In this document: in pieces, positions 46,683 through 55,102 of the stretch | Layout: each line of letters begins with the position of its first letter | Numbering within the stretch: position 1 is the first letter of the stretch | Assembly (NCBI RefSeq): GCF_000153105.1 | Contig: NZ_CH672377.1 | Span: 1,104,989 to 1,168,988, forward strand | DNA length: 64,000 nucleotides | Direction of reading: 5' to 3' | Source: Blastopirellula marina DSM 3645 | GTDB lineage: Bacteria > Planctomycetota > Planctomycetia > Pirellulales > Pirellulaceae | Translations under genes and position numbers: made by a program | Notes under the pieces: generated by a model | What the model was told of the DNA's origin: nothing | Seen by the model: only the letters and a program-made list of their open reading frames with translations | Database searches by the model: none

Positions 46683-47621
46683 TTAGTCGGCTCGCACCAG
46701 CTCCGAGTTCTCGACAATCGTATTCAGAAACACCCGGCGAATCGCATCATACCCACGGTCGTTGGGGTCTTCGACGTTTTCATAGAACCAATAGTGCGGA
46801 TCGTCCGCGACGTAGGTCGCTCTCCAAAACTGTCCGCTATGCGCCCCGTGACCTAGAAAGGTTTTGTAAAGCGGGACGATGTGGACATTGGGATGCGAAG
46901 CCGCGACCTCGTAGATCGCTTCGTTGTACTTTGCATGAATCGCCAGTCCGTCGTTCCAATTGGGGAGATAGATGCTCGGTGCGTCTCCGATGCCGTCGGT
47001 TGGATCATAAATATCGGCGAGATAGATCTCGCAACCGCCGGGAAAGCTGGCCTCGATTTTGACCAGCATCTCTTCCAAGCGAGTACGAAACGCGTCAATC
47101 CAAGGTTTGGCTTCAGCCAGCGTCGCGCCGTACATAGCGCATTCTTTGGGCGCCGCTCGACCGTAACTATGGATCAAGTCGTTCCCGCCGCTCGTCATCA
47201 CCACCAGGCCAAATTCTTCCGAAGCATGCGTCTCGAGCCGGTCTTCAAGCACATGCAGATGATCGCGGGAAGTAGAGCCTGAGATCGCGAAATTGTCCTC
47301 TTCCAGATTTGGCAACACCTTCGACAGACAGAGCCCCTGCAGTTCAGGAAACTCATCGTCTGGATTAGCGATCAAACGATTGAAGTAGGTATGACTCGGC
47401 GAGTCGGCCCCAAGCCCCGCGGTGACGCTGTCGCCGATTCCAATCAAGCGAACGGGCCGATCGGTCCAAACGCGCGCGAAAGGCGCTGGATCAACCGGGG
47501 GTCCGGCCGGTCCGCTGCCAATCGATCGCAGCATGAAGTATTGCACGTAAAAGATGGCGCAGCTGACAAGTAACAGTCCTGCCGCCGAGATCGCTACGAG
47601 TCGCTTGCCGCGCAACTTCAT
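46683..47621 (-). CDS. Membrane-anchored SGNH/GDSL hydrolase
   Basis: 312 residues; the ATG follows AGGAG. A single hydrophobic segment near residues 10-30 (VAISAAGLLLVSCAIFYVQYF) anchors it; VSC could also be a lipobox. The catalytic serine lies in IGIGDSVTAGLGA (block I), followed by FAISGSTSRDHL (block II) and VVMTSGGNDLIHS (block III). The block V Asp-x-x-His is not obvious at the very end, where the sequence reads DPNDRGYDAIRR; DPHYW earlier is a candidate. It is the second gene of a minus-strand pair with the GH76-like gene (23 bp upstream). Confidence 0.85.
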   Translation of the reverse strand: MKLRGKRLVAISAAGLLLVSCAIFYVQYFMLRSIGSGPAGPPVDPAPFARVWTDRPVRLIGIGDSVTAGLGADSPSHTYFNRLIANPDDEFPELQGLCLSKVLPNLEEDNFAISGSTSRDHLHVLEDRLETHASEEFGLVVMTSGGNDLIHSYGRAAPKECAMYGATLAEAKPWIDAFRTRLEEMLVKIEASFPGGCEIYLADIYDPTDGIGDAPSIYLPNWNDGLAIHAKYNEAIYEVAASHPNVHIVPLYKTFLGHGAHSGQFWRATYVADDPHYWFYENVEDPNDRGYDAIRRVFLNTIVENSELVRAD

Positions 47622-47644
47622 CGAGCTCTCCTAAAATCATTCGA

Positions 47645-48745
47645 TCATTTCTCGAATTTATCCGCATTTCGCCAGAACGCTTTTCCGGGTTCGGTCTCCG
47701 CTTCCGACATCAGCCACAATGCGCGGGCGATGCAGGCGCTCGACATCATGTCGTCCGGCGTATTCGCTTTCCAGTTGGTGTAGATCGCGTCAACGTTCCG
47801 CTGGGCCCGCTCCAGCAGGTACGGCTCGTTGGTCGCGCGGTAGAGTTCAAGATCGGCTTCGATCATGAAGTGCGAATATCGCACGGCGTCACGATAAAGG
47901 CCGGTATTCTTATCCAAGAACCAGTCGGCCGCTTCGCCGATTCGCTTGGCTTCGTCCAGGTAAGCTGACTCGCCGGTCGCCCGATATAGTCCCAAGTTGG
48001 CCCGCAACATCAAAGCGCTGTTGTAGGTCAGCTTGCCCCGTTTGATCTCGCCGGTCGCGACCACTTTGCGATCATCAAACAAGCCGTCGTCATCCTGCAA
48101 CGCAGAATTTGTCCAAGCGACAATCTCCCGCGCCTTCTGGATTAGCGCCGGAGCTTCTGCTGTTTCAAACTTCGCCAACTGCAAACAACCGACCGCCGCC
48201 GGGCCGTTGGCGCAGGTGTTCTTGGTTCCATCCTTGTGGCGCTCATGCCACCAGATTCCTCCGCCGATCTCCTCGTCCCAACCGCTCAGCACAAACCTTT
48301 GCGTCTCGTCGGCTCGCTGCAGATAGCGCGGGTCATGATTCGTTTCGTACGCTTCCAGGAAGGTAATCACCAACCAGGCGTTGTCGTCGTAATACTTATC
48401 GTTCCCATTGCCGCGGGTCGGCGCCGCTTCATAGCCGGGAATCTTCGCCTTTGCGTCCCAATAACCGTCGAGGGCCGTGAAGTAGGCGTCCAACGGCAGC
48501 GCGTATTTATCGGGTTCAATCCTCGCGGCGGCGGTAAGGTTGGCGAACATCACGCTCTGCAGCCAAACATAGTCGAGCCGGTCGTGCTTCACCGTTTTGA
48601 AATAGACTCCGCTTTGAGCGTCGAAGAAGTTCTTTTGGATAAAGCCGGTGACTTCTTCGGCGCGCTCTGCGTATTGGTTCGGCTCAGCAGACTGAACCGC
48701 GGTGGACGTTACAAGCAGAATGGTGATCGTCAGAACTTTGGTCAT
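47645..48745 (-). CDS. Exported GH76-like glycoside hydrolase
   Basis: 366 residues from the ATG at 48745; the six residues before it are also open but not needed. A signal peptide (1-20, ending QSA) is followed by a mostly helical (alpha/alpha)6 barrel. KYYDDNAWLVITFLEAY shows the tandem aspartates typical of GH76 endo-alpha-1,6-mannanases, and GGIWWHERHKDGTKNTCANGPAAV is a family stretch. GH76 cleaves alpha-mannan; substrate here is inferred. It is followed after 23 bp by the SGNH hydrolase gene. Confidence 0.8.
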   Translation of the reverse strand: MTKVLTITILLVTSTAVQSAEPNQYAERAEEVTGFIQKNFFDAQSGVYFKTVKHDRLDYVWLQSVMFANLTAAARIEPDKYALPLDAYFTALDGYWDAKAKIPGYEAAPTRGNGNDKYYDDNAWLVITFLEAYETNHDPRYLQRADETQRFVLSGWDEEIGGGIWWHERHKDGTKNTCANGPAAVGCLQLAKFETAEAPALIQKAREIVAWTNSALQDDDGLFDDRKVVATGEIKRGKLTYNSALMLRANLGLYRATGESAYLDEAKRIGEAADWFLDKNTGLYRDAVRYSHFMIEADLELYRATNEPYLLERAQRNVDAIYTNWKANTPDDMMSSACIARALWLMSEAETEPGKAFWRNADKFEK

Positions 48746-48934
48746 GGAGCATTTTCTTCGCACGGTAAGGCGGCAATCCAGATGACTATCGTCGGCGAGC
48801 GTGGCTACGCGCCGCGCCGCAAGATATCATGATAGTTCACCGCAATGCCTGCGACGACAAAATGCAGCGTGCCGTCGAGATGCATTTCCCGCAAAGCCCC
48901 CCTGCTCGATCACTACTTCTCCAGGAATTGGACC

Positions 48935-49936
48935 ATGAAAGACTTGCTCACCCCATGCTTGGTCTTGGCTATTTTCTTACTAGCAAATCCCGCATATTCT
49001 TCCGCCGCTGAACCCTATCAGCCGCAACCGATCGTGCCAGGCGGCATCCTACTGTCGCTTTATCCAGCTGATTCGCCGCAGTTGAATCAAGATCGCGTCC
49101 ATGAAGCGGAGAACTACAACTCGACATTCGAGAAGAAGCCTGCAAACATTCTCAACGTAATTAACATTCACAATCCGTCGATCGAGGTCCATCTAGCGAC
49201 CGACGAGCCCAACAACACCGGCGCGGCCGTTATTGTCGCACCCGGGGGCGGCCATAAGATTTTGTGGGTCGGACCGGAAGGCGCCGACTGCGTTCCCTTC
49301 TTCAAACAGCTGGGAGTCTCGACCATCATTCTGCGCAATCGCCTGCGCGTGGATGGCTACGTGGCTGAGGTCGACGCCGTGAATGACGCGTTTCAAGCAA
49401 TTCGCTTGGTTCGCGCTCACGCCGCCGAGTGGAAGCTAGATCCGGCGAAAATCGGGATCATGGGATTTTCGGCCGGCGCCGAACTCTCGGCGCCGACGGC
49501 TGTGCTGTACGAACAATTTGCAAGCAACAACCGAGGCGCTGGCGATCCGTTGGCCAAGATTTCGGCGCGCCCTGATTTTGTCGGCGTGATCTATCCGGGA
49601 CCGACTCCGTTTACCGCCGATCCAGAGACCCGCATTCCCGGCGACGTTCCTCCCAGCTTTATCGCTTCGGCCGGATCAGGCGACAAGGTCCATGCACTTT
49701 GGGCGACCGACTACTTCACGGCGATGCTAAAAGCAGGCGTTCCGAATCTGGAAATGCACATCTACGGCAACGGCGGTCACGGCGGAGGCTTGAGAGATCG
49801 CGGAGGCATTCCGTTTGGCACGTGGACGGCGCGATATGCCGAATGGCTAAAAGATCTCGGCTTTCTCAACAAGCCTGGCGTACCCACCAAAGCGGCCGCC
49901 GATGTCGCCGCGCATGCGAAGAAATCGCAGCGCTAA
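48935..49936 (+). CDS. Exported alpha/beta-hydrolase (acetyl-xylan-esterase-like)
   Basis: 333 residues from the ATG at 48935, preceded by CCAGGAA. A signal peptide (1-25, ending YSSAA) leads to the fold with oxyanion-type VAPGGGHKILW, the nucleophile elbow GFSAGAEL (near 170), and the catalytic histidine in YGNGGHGGG. FVGVIYPGPTPF precedes the acid region. It is related to BD-FAE/lipase-like enzymes found next to sugar hydrolases. The GH76-like gene is divergent and 190 bp away. Confidence 0.87.
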   Translation: MKDLLTPCLVLAIFLLANPAYSSAAEPYQPQPIVPGGILLSLYPADSPQLNQDRVHEAENYNSTFEKKPANILNVINIHNPSIEVHLATDEPNNTGAAVIVAPGGGHKILWVGPEGADCVPFFKQLGVSTIILRNRLRVDGYVAEVDAVNDAFQAIRLVRAHAAEWKLDPAKIGIMGFSAGAELSAPTAVLYEQFASNNRGAGDPLAKISARPDFVGVIYPGPTPFTADPETRIPGDVPPSFIASAGSGDKVHALWATDYFTAMLKAGVPNLEMHIYGNGGHGGGLRDRGGIPFGTWTARYAEWLKDLGFLNKPGVPTKAAADVAAHAKKSQR

Positions 49937-49989
49937 AAGCGGTCAATCGCGCCGCGCGCCCTAGCATCATCGTAAACCAAGCGGCTAAG

Positions 49990-50028
49990 AAAATAGCTCG
50001 TCGCAATTCTCTGCGGCGAGCTATTTTT
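49990..50028. terminator. Strong bidirectional terminator
   Basis: AAAATAGCTCGTCGCA (49990-50005) pairs with TGCGGCGAGCTATTTT (50012-50027) over 16 bp with one G-T pair and a 6-base loop, with an A-run on the left and a T-run on the right. It lies between the convergent hydrolase and desaturase genes. Confidence 0.9.
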
Positions 50029-50056
50029 GATTCGATATCAAGTGACTTGCGCTCGT

Positions 50057-50995
50057 CTATGCCCGGGCTTTGGTCGCCAACTTCTGATCGGGCCGCGCGA
50101 CATTCCAGGCTAGCCCCACCGCTTCCAGGCTACAGATGACCCGATACGAAAGATCCAGTTCCCACCAGCGTCGTCCATGGGCCGCGGCGGTCGGAAGCGC
50201 ATGGTGATTGTTGTGCCAGCCTTCGCCGTGCGACAACAAGCCGATCAGCCAATTGTTGCGGCTGTCGTCGCTCGTTTGATAACTGCGATAGCCAAACATG
50301 TGCGTCAGTGAGTTGACCGCCCAGGTGATGTGCCAGACGAAGACGGTCCGGACAAAGACTCCCCAAATCAACAAGCTCCAGCTCATCCGCCAGGCTTCGC
50401 TCCATCCGCCGGTGAAATAGCCGATAGCGCCGCCGATCAGATAAATGACGAAAGCGTGAGCGACAAATACAAGCAAGCCGTTTTGGCCGCGCTCTAACCA
50501 CAGATAGAGCGGGTCGCGGACAACGTCGCGGGCGTATCGGTCCAGGTGCGCCATCTTGCCGAAGTTGCGATCTTTCACCATCAGCCAGCCCACCTGACTC
50601 CAGAAGAAGTTTACCAGCGGCGTGTGCGGATCTTCTTGTTCATCCGAGTGTTGGTGATGCACGCGGTGCGTTGCAACCCAACGAGCCGGAGTATCTTGCA
50701 AACAACAAACGCCGAGGATAGCGAAGGTATGCTCAAGCCAAAGCGGACACTGAAAACTGCGGTGCGTGAGCAGACGGTGATAGCCAACCGTCATTCCAAA
50801 CATGCCGAACAAATGGTGGCCGACGAAAACCGAGACGACACCGGTCCAGCTGAATAGCCAGGGCCAGAAAGCATATAACGCAAACAGATGCATCAGGCCG
50901 ATGACGCCTACGTACTCCCACCAGACGCGAATAGGCGTTACGCCGGGAGGCTTTTCCAGACGTTGGCGTTTCGGCGGTGATGCGATTTTGAGCAC
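50057..50995 (-). CDS. Acyl-lipid/acyl-CoA delta-9 desaturase
   Basis: 312 residues if the GTG at 50995 is used, which has GGAAGAA 8 bases before it; a TTG at 51010 would add five residues. The three histidine boxes of membrane di-iron desaturases are present: HRLLTH (near 80), HRVHH (near 117) and HNNHH (near 265). Several membrane segments separate them. These enzymes place a double bond in fatty-acyl chains to adjust membrane fluidity. No electron donor gene is adjacent. It is convergent with the alpha/beta hydrolase gene. Confidence 0.93.
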   Translation of the reverse strand: MLKIASPPKRQRLEKPPGVTPIRVWWEYVGVIGLMHLFALYAFWPWLFSWTGVVSVFVGHHLFGMFGMTVGYHRLLTHRSFQCPLWLEHTFAILGVCCLQDTPARWVATHRVHHQHSDEQEDPHTPLVNFFWSQVGWLMVKDRNFGKMAHLDRYARDVVRDPLYLWLERGQNGLLVFVAHAFVIYLIGGAIGYFTGGWSEAWRMSWSLLIWGVFVRTVFVWHITWAVNSLTHMFGYRSYQTSDDSRNNWLIGLLSHGEGWHNNHHALPTAAAHGRRWWELDLSYRVICSLEAVGLAWNVARPDQKLATKARA

Positions 50996-51653
50996 GTCAA
51001 ATTCTTCCAATTAGAACTTCTGATCCGCAACCGATGCCGGCGCCGAGGGGGGGATTATACTGATCCCGCGTTTTTAGTGGAACATCGACATCTTCTGACT
51101 CAACAGGCCATCTCGCCTGCGTTGGATGACGTCTGCTGCTTGACCAATCGCGATATTTGAGAGCTTGGCGGCGACTAGACAGAATGCGAGATGTAGCGCA
51201 TCTGGGAACTTCAGCACGGCCAGTTTAAACTACTTTCTGGGGGCATGCAGCCTAGATCTCGCCCCAAAAAGGCGACATAAGCCAGTTTCTTAGCTGGTTT
51301 ACCTGGCGAAACTGATCAGCGGATCAACCTGTACTTATGTAAGCAGAGCCACCCTAATGTGCGAAACACTCACCGTCAAGCAGGGTAATTTGCGGCAAGA
51401 ATATCGACTTTAGAATATTGGAAGAAATTAATGAATATCGCCCCTTGAGCTCCAGCTTGCCGCTGAGATCTCGGCACGAGTTGCCCTCAACACGCTGCGA
51501 GAAATAAGAGATCCACGGGGCGTTCCAGACAGAAACGTCGCTGTTCACGAATGTTTCGGGCGAACTGACTTCGTATCGCGACGGATTGCTGCAGCGGCTC
51601 ACAGCGCCGTAGCGCCCCAAGCTTTGGGCGCTACAGGCGAGAACGATGACCGT
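50996..51653. other. Long gap without a credible gene
   Basis: About 650 bp between the desaturase and the DUF1254 gene. An open frame on the minus strand (51354-51620) has no recognisable features and no ribosome site. No structured RNA or repeat other than the palindrome at 51609-51634 was recognised. Confidence 0.4.
51609..51634. repeat. GTAG...CTAC palindrome (possible single REP-like element)
   Basis: A 26-base palindrome with one mismatched pair (GTAGCGCCC...GGGCGCTAC) lies 20 bp beyond the stop of the DUF1254 gene (minus). It begins with GTAG and ends with CTAC, like the pair at 9650-9714. It could be a small REP-like element or a transcription end structure; no T-run follows. Confidence 0.4.
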
Positions 51654-53171
51654 CTACTTCACTTGCTGAACGCCCGGCGGTTGCCAGGTCCCTTCGCCTG
51701 CCGGCAAGACCGAGGGCGTTTCCGTCTTCGGCCAATAGAGGCGCATCACCAGATAAATCGGACCGTTGGGGGCCGGCAACCAGTTGGCTTCTTTGTCCTT
51801 GCCGGGGTTATCCTTTTGGATGTAGAGGGTTAGCGAGCCATCCTCATTCAATTGCATTTCTGGCAGCATCGGCGAGTTGATCAAGTAGCGGTTGATCGGG
51901 TTCTCAATCAACAATTGACTTTCGCCGTCATACATCGTCACCGACCAAAAGGCGTTGACCGGCGGAAATTCTCCTTTGGCGAACGTCAACGTGTAGTCGT
52001 GTTTGCTCCCGTCAAGCGTTTCTCCATCGACATCGACGCGAGTGATCGGATAAGTCGCTTCGACCGAATCGTTTCCGCAAATCCCCGCCTTGGCGCCGGC
52101 GGCGCGAAGTAGCCAATTACCAGCAAAGAATTTTCGATCGCCAAACGGGGAGGCGATTTTCCAACCGTTGACGTCCTTCAACGCACCTTCCAGATACTTC
52201 TGGACCTTTTCATCACCCTGCTTCATCGCGGTTGCGACGGTCGCTTGATGTTCAGGCGAGAGTTCCTTCATGCTGAACTTCTTGTCTGGCCCAATGCCGA
52301 TGCTGGCAAGTTTGCCGCGGATTTCTTTTTCTTCTGGACCCGCCGGAGCAAACTGCAAACAGAAGTCGAGATAGCCGAAAAAGCCGGTCTCCAACATTGC
52401 TTTGTCGATCTTCGGAAAATCAATCTTGGGCGCCGCAGGCGGCGCCGGTTGGCCCAGAAAAGCGGAGAGCGGCTGAACTTTGTACCCCGACTGAATCTTC
52501 ACGACATTCGGCATGTCTTCAGCGTTAAACAGTTGAGTGCGAAACCCAGCGATCGAAAACTGCGTTGTGGAGCGGAACACCCCTTTGACGCCCGGCGGCT
52601 TTTCACCTTTCCAGTCAGGTCCAACCACCAGAAAATCACCAGGCTCATTGCCGGTGGTGCGACTGCCGATGTAACCGTAGTTGAAGGTGTTGCCATCTTC
52701 CAGCTGCACGGCGTAGTAGCGATCTTTCTCGACCGCCGGGACCGAAATTACTTGCGGCTCGGCCCGTAGGTCCATCCAGAGAAACGAATACGGCGTGTCG
52801 CTATTGGGCGTGACAATGGCCGTGTCTTTGTAGGTAAAGACGCGCGATTCGTTTTTGATCTCGTTGAAAGGCGCTTTGTACTGTCCAGAATCTGGATCGA
52901 CCGAATACTCGTACATCACTGCGTAGTTCATCACGATCGGCAGACCGTAGATGTAACCCTCTTCCAAGATCGCTTTGGTCTCTTCGATACTTGGCGCGGC
53001 GACGTCCGAACTTGGCGCAGCGACGTCCGGCGTCTCGTTTGTCGTCTCGCCGCCGGAGATTGCCTCTTGCTTCCCGCCACACCCGGTTAAACAGGTGATT
53101 GTGATCGCGCCGGCTAGAATTCCGCTCAGCAAGTACGCCTTATTTATCTCAAATCTCATTGCGTTTCTCAT
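51654..53171 (-). CDS. DUF1254/DUF1214-type lipoprotein
   Basis: 505 residues from the ATG at 53171; a second ATG lies four codons later. The leader ends with the lipobox LTGC (cysteine near 31), followed by a short acidic linker with a direct repeat SDVAAPS. The DUF1254 part (about 60-190: YIYGLPIVMNYAVMYEYS, ESRVFTYKDTAIVTPNSDTPYSFLWMDLRAEP) and the DUF1214 part (about 390-490: FWSVTMYDGESQLLIENPINRYLI and GPIYLVMRLYWPK) are clear. Such proteins are of unknown function, probably periplasmic and substrate-binding. Monocistronic. Confidence 0.88.
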   Translation of the reverse strand: MRNAMRFEINKAYLLSGILAGAITITCLTGCGGKQEAISGGETTNETPDVAAPSSDVAAPSIEETKAILEEGYIYGLPIVMNYAVMYEYSVDPDSGQYKAPFNEIKNESRVFTYKDTAIVTPNSDTPYSFLWMDLRAEPQVISVPAVEKDRYYAVQLEDGNTFNYGYIGSRTTGNEPGDFLVVGPDWKGEKPPGVKGVFRSTTQFSIAGFRTQLFNAEDMPNVVKIQSGYKVQPLSAFLGQPAPPAAPKIDFPKIDKAMLETGFFGYLDFCLQFAPAGPEEKEIRGKLASIGIGPDKKFSMKELSPEHQATVATAMKQGDEKVQKYLEGALKDVNGWKIASPFGDRKFFAGNWLLRAAGAKAGICGNDSVEATYPITRVDVDGETLDGSKHDYTLTFAKGEFPPVNAFWSVTMYDGESQLLIENPINRYLINSPMLPEMQLNEDGSLTLYIQKDNPGKDKEANWLPAPNGPIYLVMRLYWPKTETPSVLPAGEGTWQPPGVQQVK

Positions 53172-53637
53172 GGGAAGTTCGGCCAAACCGATCGGTGTCG
53201 ATTCGCGGGCCGAATTTGGGAACAGACCAGAAGAGCGCCCCTTATGGTAATGGAAATCCACACCCGCCATTTGAGTGGATTTCATTCTGTTGTCGAGATT
53301 CTATCCGCGCGTCAAGGGAACGGCGACCAGCGATTTCAGAAAGACCGTAACTTCCTGGGGTCGAACGCTATTTGCAACAGGAGCGCCAATCCGCGAAGGT
53401 TGGCAATTGGGCTGAAATTTGTTGCGATTTTCCCGAAATTTTTCCGCGATGACGCTATCCCGCAGCAGAAATAAGAGGATCGCGCGGCGCGAACCATCTA
53501 GAATGAAGGGCCCCAGGTGATGATCTCTTCGCCAAGAGTCGTACTTGATTGCCGCACGCAACTCAAGTGTTTTCTCCCCCGCAAGGCGCCGCAGTCATGA
53601 CCGACTTGCCTGCCGATGTCTATTTAGGAACGGACGA
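53172..53637. other. Divergent gap
   Basis: About 470 bp between the DUF1254 gene (minus) and the cytochrome/SUMF1 gene (plus). It has open frames only in non-coding-like frames. Promoters for both genes are expected; none was identified. Confidence 0.35.
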
Positions 53638-55056
53638 TTGATCAGCTATCTCAAGACAAGTATCCAGCTCTTCAGCTATTTCTCGATTGCCTGTCTAGGC
53701 GTCTCGGCGACCGCGGCCAAAGTTGATTTCAGCAAAGAGATCGCGCCGATTCTGGAAACCAACTGCGTCTCTTGCCATTCTGGCGAGTCGCCGGAAGGGG
53801 ATTTCAATCTGACGACCAAGACGCTTGCCAACGAAACGAGCTATGACAGCGCGATCGTCGCCGAGTCTCCGGAAGAGAGTTCGATTTACAGCTTGACGGT
53901 CCTGGATCGTACTGACGATCAACTGATGCCGCCGCTGCATTCTGGCGGCCCGCTTCCCAAAGCCAGCACCGAGCTGCTGCGCCGCTGGATCGCCGAAGGC
54001 GCCGAGTGGCCGGAAGGGACGACTCTCACGGCCAAGCCCAAGCCCGCCGGCAGTTTTGTTTCGGCCGACGACTTCGACCTGGTGAAAAAGATCCACGCCA
54101 AGATTGTCGCCCAGGCGAAAGCCGAAGCCGGCGATCCGCAGGATTACGCAAAAGTAATTCCGCTGACCGAAGTTGAGTTTCACATGGTTGCGACGCCTGG
54201 CGGCGAATTTCTGATGGGGAGTCCGGCTGATGAAGAGCTTCGCCATGCCGACGAAGGACCGCAAACCAAGGTAACCGTCGATCCCTTCTGGATCGGCAAA
54301 TACGAAGTGACCTGGGACGAGTACGAACCGTTCATGATCACCCAGATCGACCGCCGCAAAGATGGGGGACGCATCGATTATGACGCCCAGACGCACACCA
54401 TTATCGATGCGGTCAGTCAGCCGACTCCTCCCTACACCGAGATGAGCTTTGGCATGGGGCAACATGGCTATCCTGCGATCAGCATGACGCAGCACGCGGC
54501 CAACAAGTATTGCCAGTGGTTGAGCGCCCAAACCGGTCATTTCTATCGACTGCCGACCGAAGCCGAATGGGAATTCGCTTGCCGCGCCGGCACTTCGACC
54601 GCCTATTCGTTTGGCGATGATCCCGAACAGCTAAAGCAGTACGGTTGGTTCTATGACAACGCGAACGAAAAGTACCAAAAGGTTGGCCTAAAGAAGCCGA
54701 ATCCCTGGGGCCTACATGACATGCATGGCAACGTGATGGAGTGGACCGCTGACCAATACCTGCCTGACTACTTTGACAAGATCCAAGGCCACGCGAACAA
54801 TCCCTACATCAAACCGGTCACCCTTTATCCGCGCACAGCTCGCGGCGGCGGCTGGGACGATGATCCAGATCGACTTCGATCGGCGGCGCGGCGCGGATCG
54901 GACCCCTCCTGGAAACAGCAAGATCCGCAGTTACCCAAAAGCGTCTGGTATCACACCAACGCGACCCAACTAGGCTTTCGCATCGTACGACCAGTAAAGG
55001 TTCCCTCTCCGGAAGAGATGTACTTCTACTGGAACAGCGCTCGCGACGTTTACTAG
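53638..55056 (+). CDS. Planctomycete cytochrome c (PSCyt1)-type domain fused to a SUMF1/formylglycine-generating-enzyme-like domain
   Basis: 472 residues from the TTG at 53638, preceded by AGGA; an earlier in-frame TTG at 53545 gives an unlikely N-terminus. A signal peptide (about 1-26) leads to KVDFSKEIAPILETNCVSCHSGESPEGDFNL, where CVSCH is a haem-c-type motif as in the planctomycete cytochrome family, with a likely methionine ligand in DQLMPPLHSGG. The second half (about 180-455) is SUMF1-like: GGEFLMGSPADE, RLPTEAEWEFACRAGTSTAYSFGDD, NPWGLHDMHGNVMEWTADQY and RGGGWDDDPDRLRSAARRG. The fusion suggests an exported electron-carrying or structural protein; the haem is not proven. It is followed 46 bp later by a Gfo/Idh/MocA gene. 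Confidence 0.87.
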   Translation: MISYLKTSIQLFSYFSIACLGVSATAAKVDFSKEIAPILETNCVSCHSGESPEGDFNLTTKTLANETSYDSAIVAESPEESSIYSLTVLDRTDDQLMPPLHSGGPLPKASTELLRRWIAEGAEWPEGTTLTAKPKPAGSFVSADDFDLVKKIHAKIVAQAKAEAGDPQDYAKVIPLTEVEFHMVATPGGEFLMGSPADEELRHADEGPQTKVTVDPFWIGKYEVTWDEYEPFMITQIDRRKDGGRIDYDAQTHTIIDAVSQPTPPYTEMSFGMGQHGYPAISMTQHAANKYCQWLSAQTGHFYRLPTEAEWEFACRAGTSTAYSFGDDPEQLKQYGWFYDNANEKYQKVGLKKPNPWGLHDMHGNVMEWTADQYLPDYFDKIQGHANNPYIKPVTLYPRTARGGGWDDDPDRLRSAARRGSDPSWKQQDPQLPKSVWYHTNATQLGFRIVRPVKVPSPEEMYFYWNSARDVY

Positions 55057-55102
55057 CCCCTCTCTATTCCCCGCAACACTTCCCGTTATCACAGGACTGA
55101 TC

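Noticed and set aside
51354-51620. 88-codon minus-strand open frame in the gap before the DUF1254 gene
   Set aside because: No ribosome site, no recognisable motif, and unbalanced composition; kept as gap.
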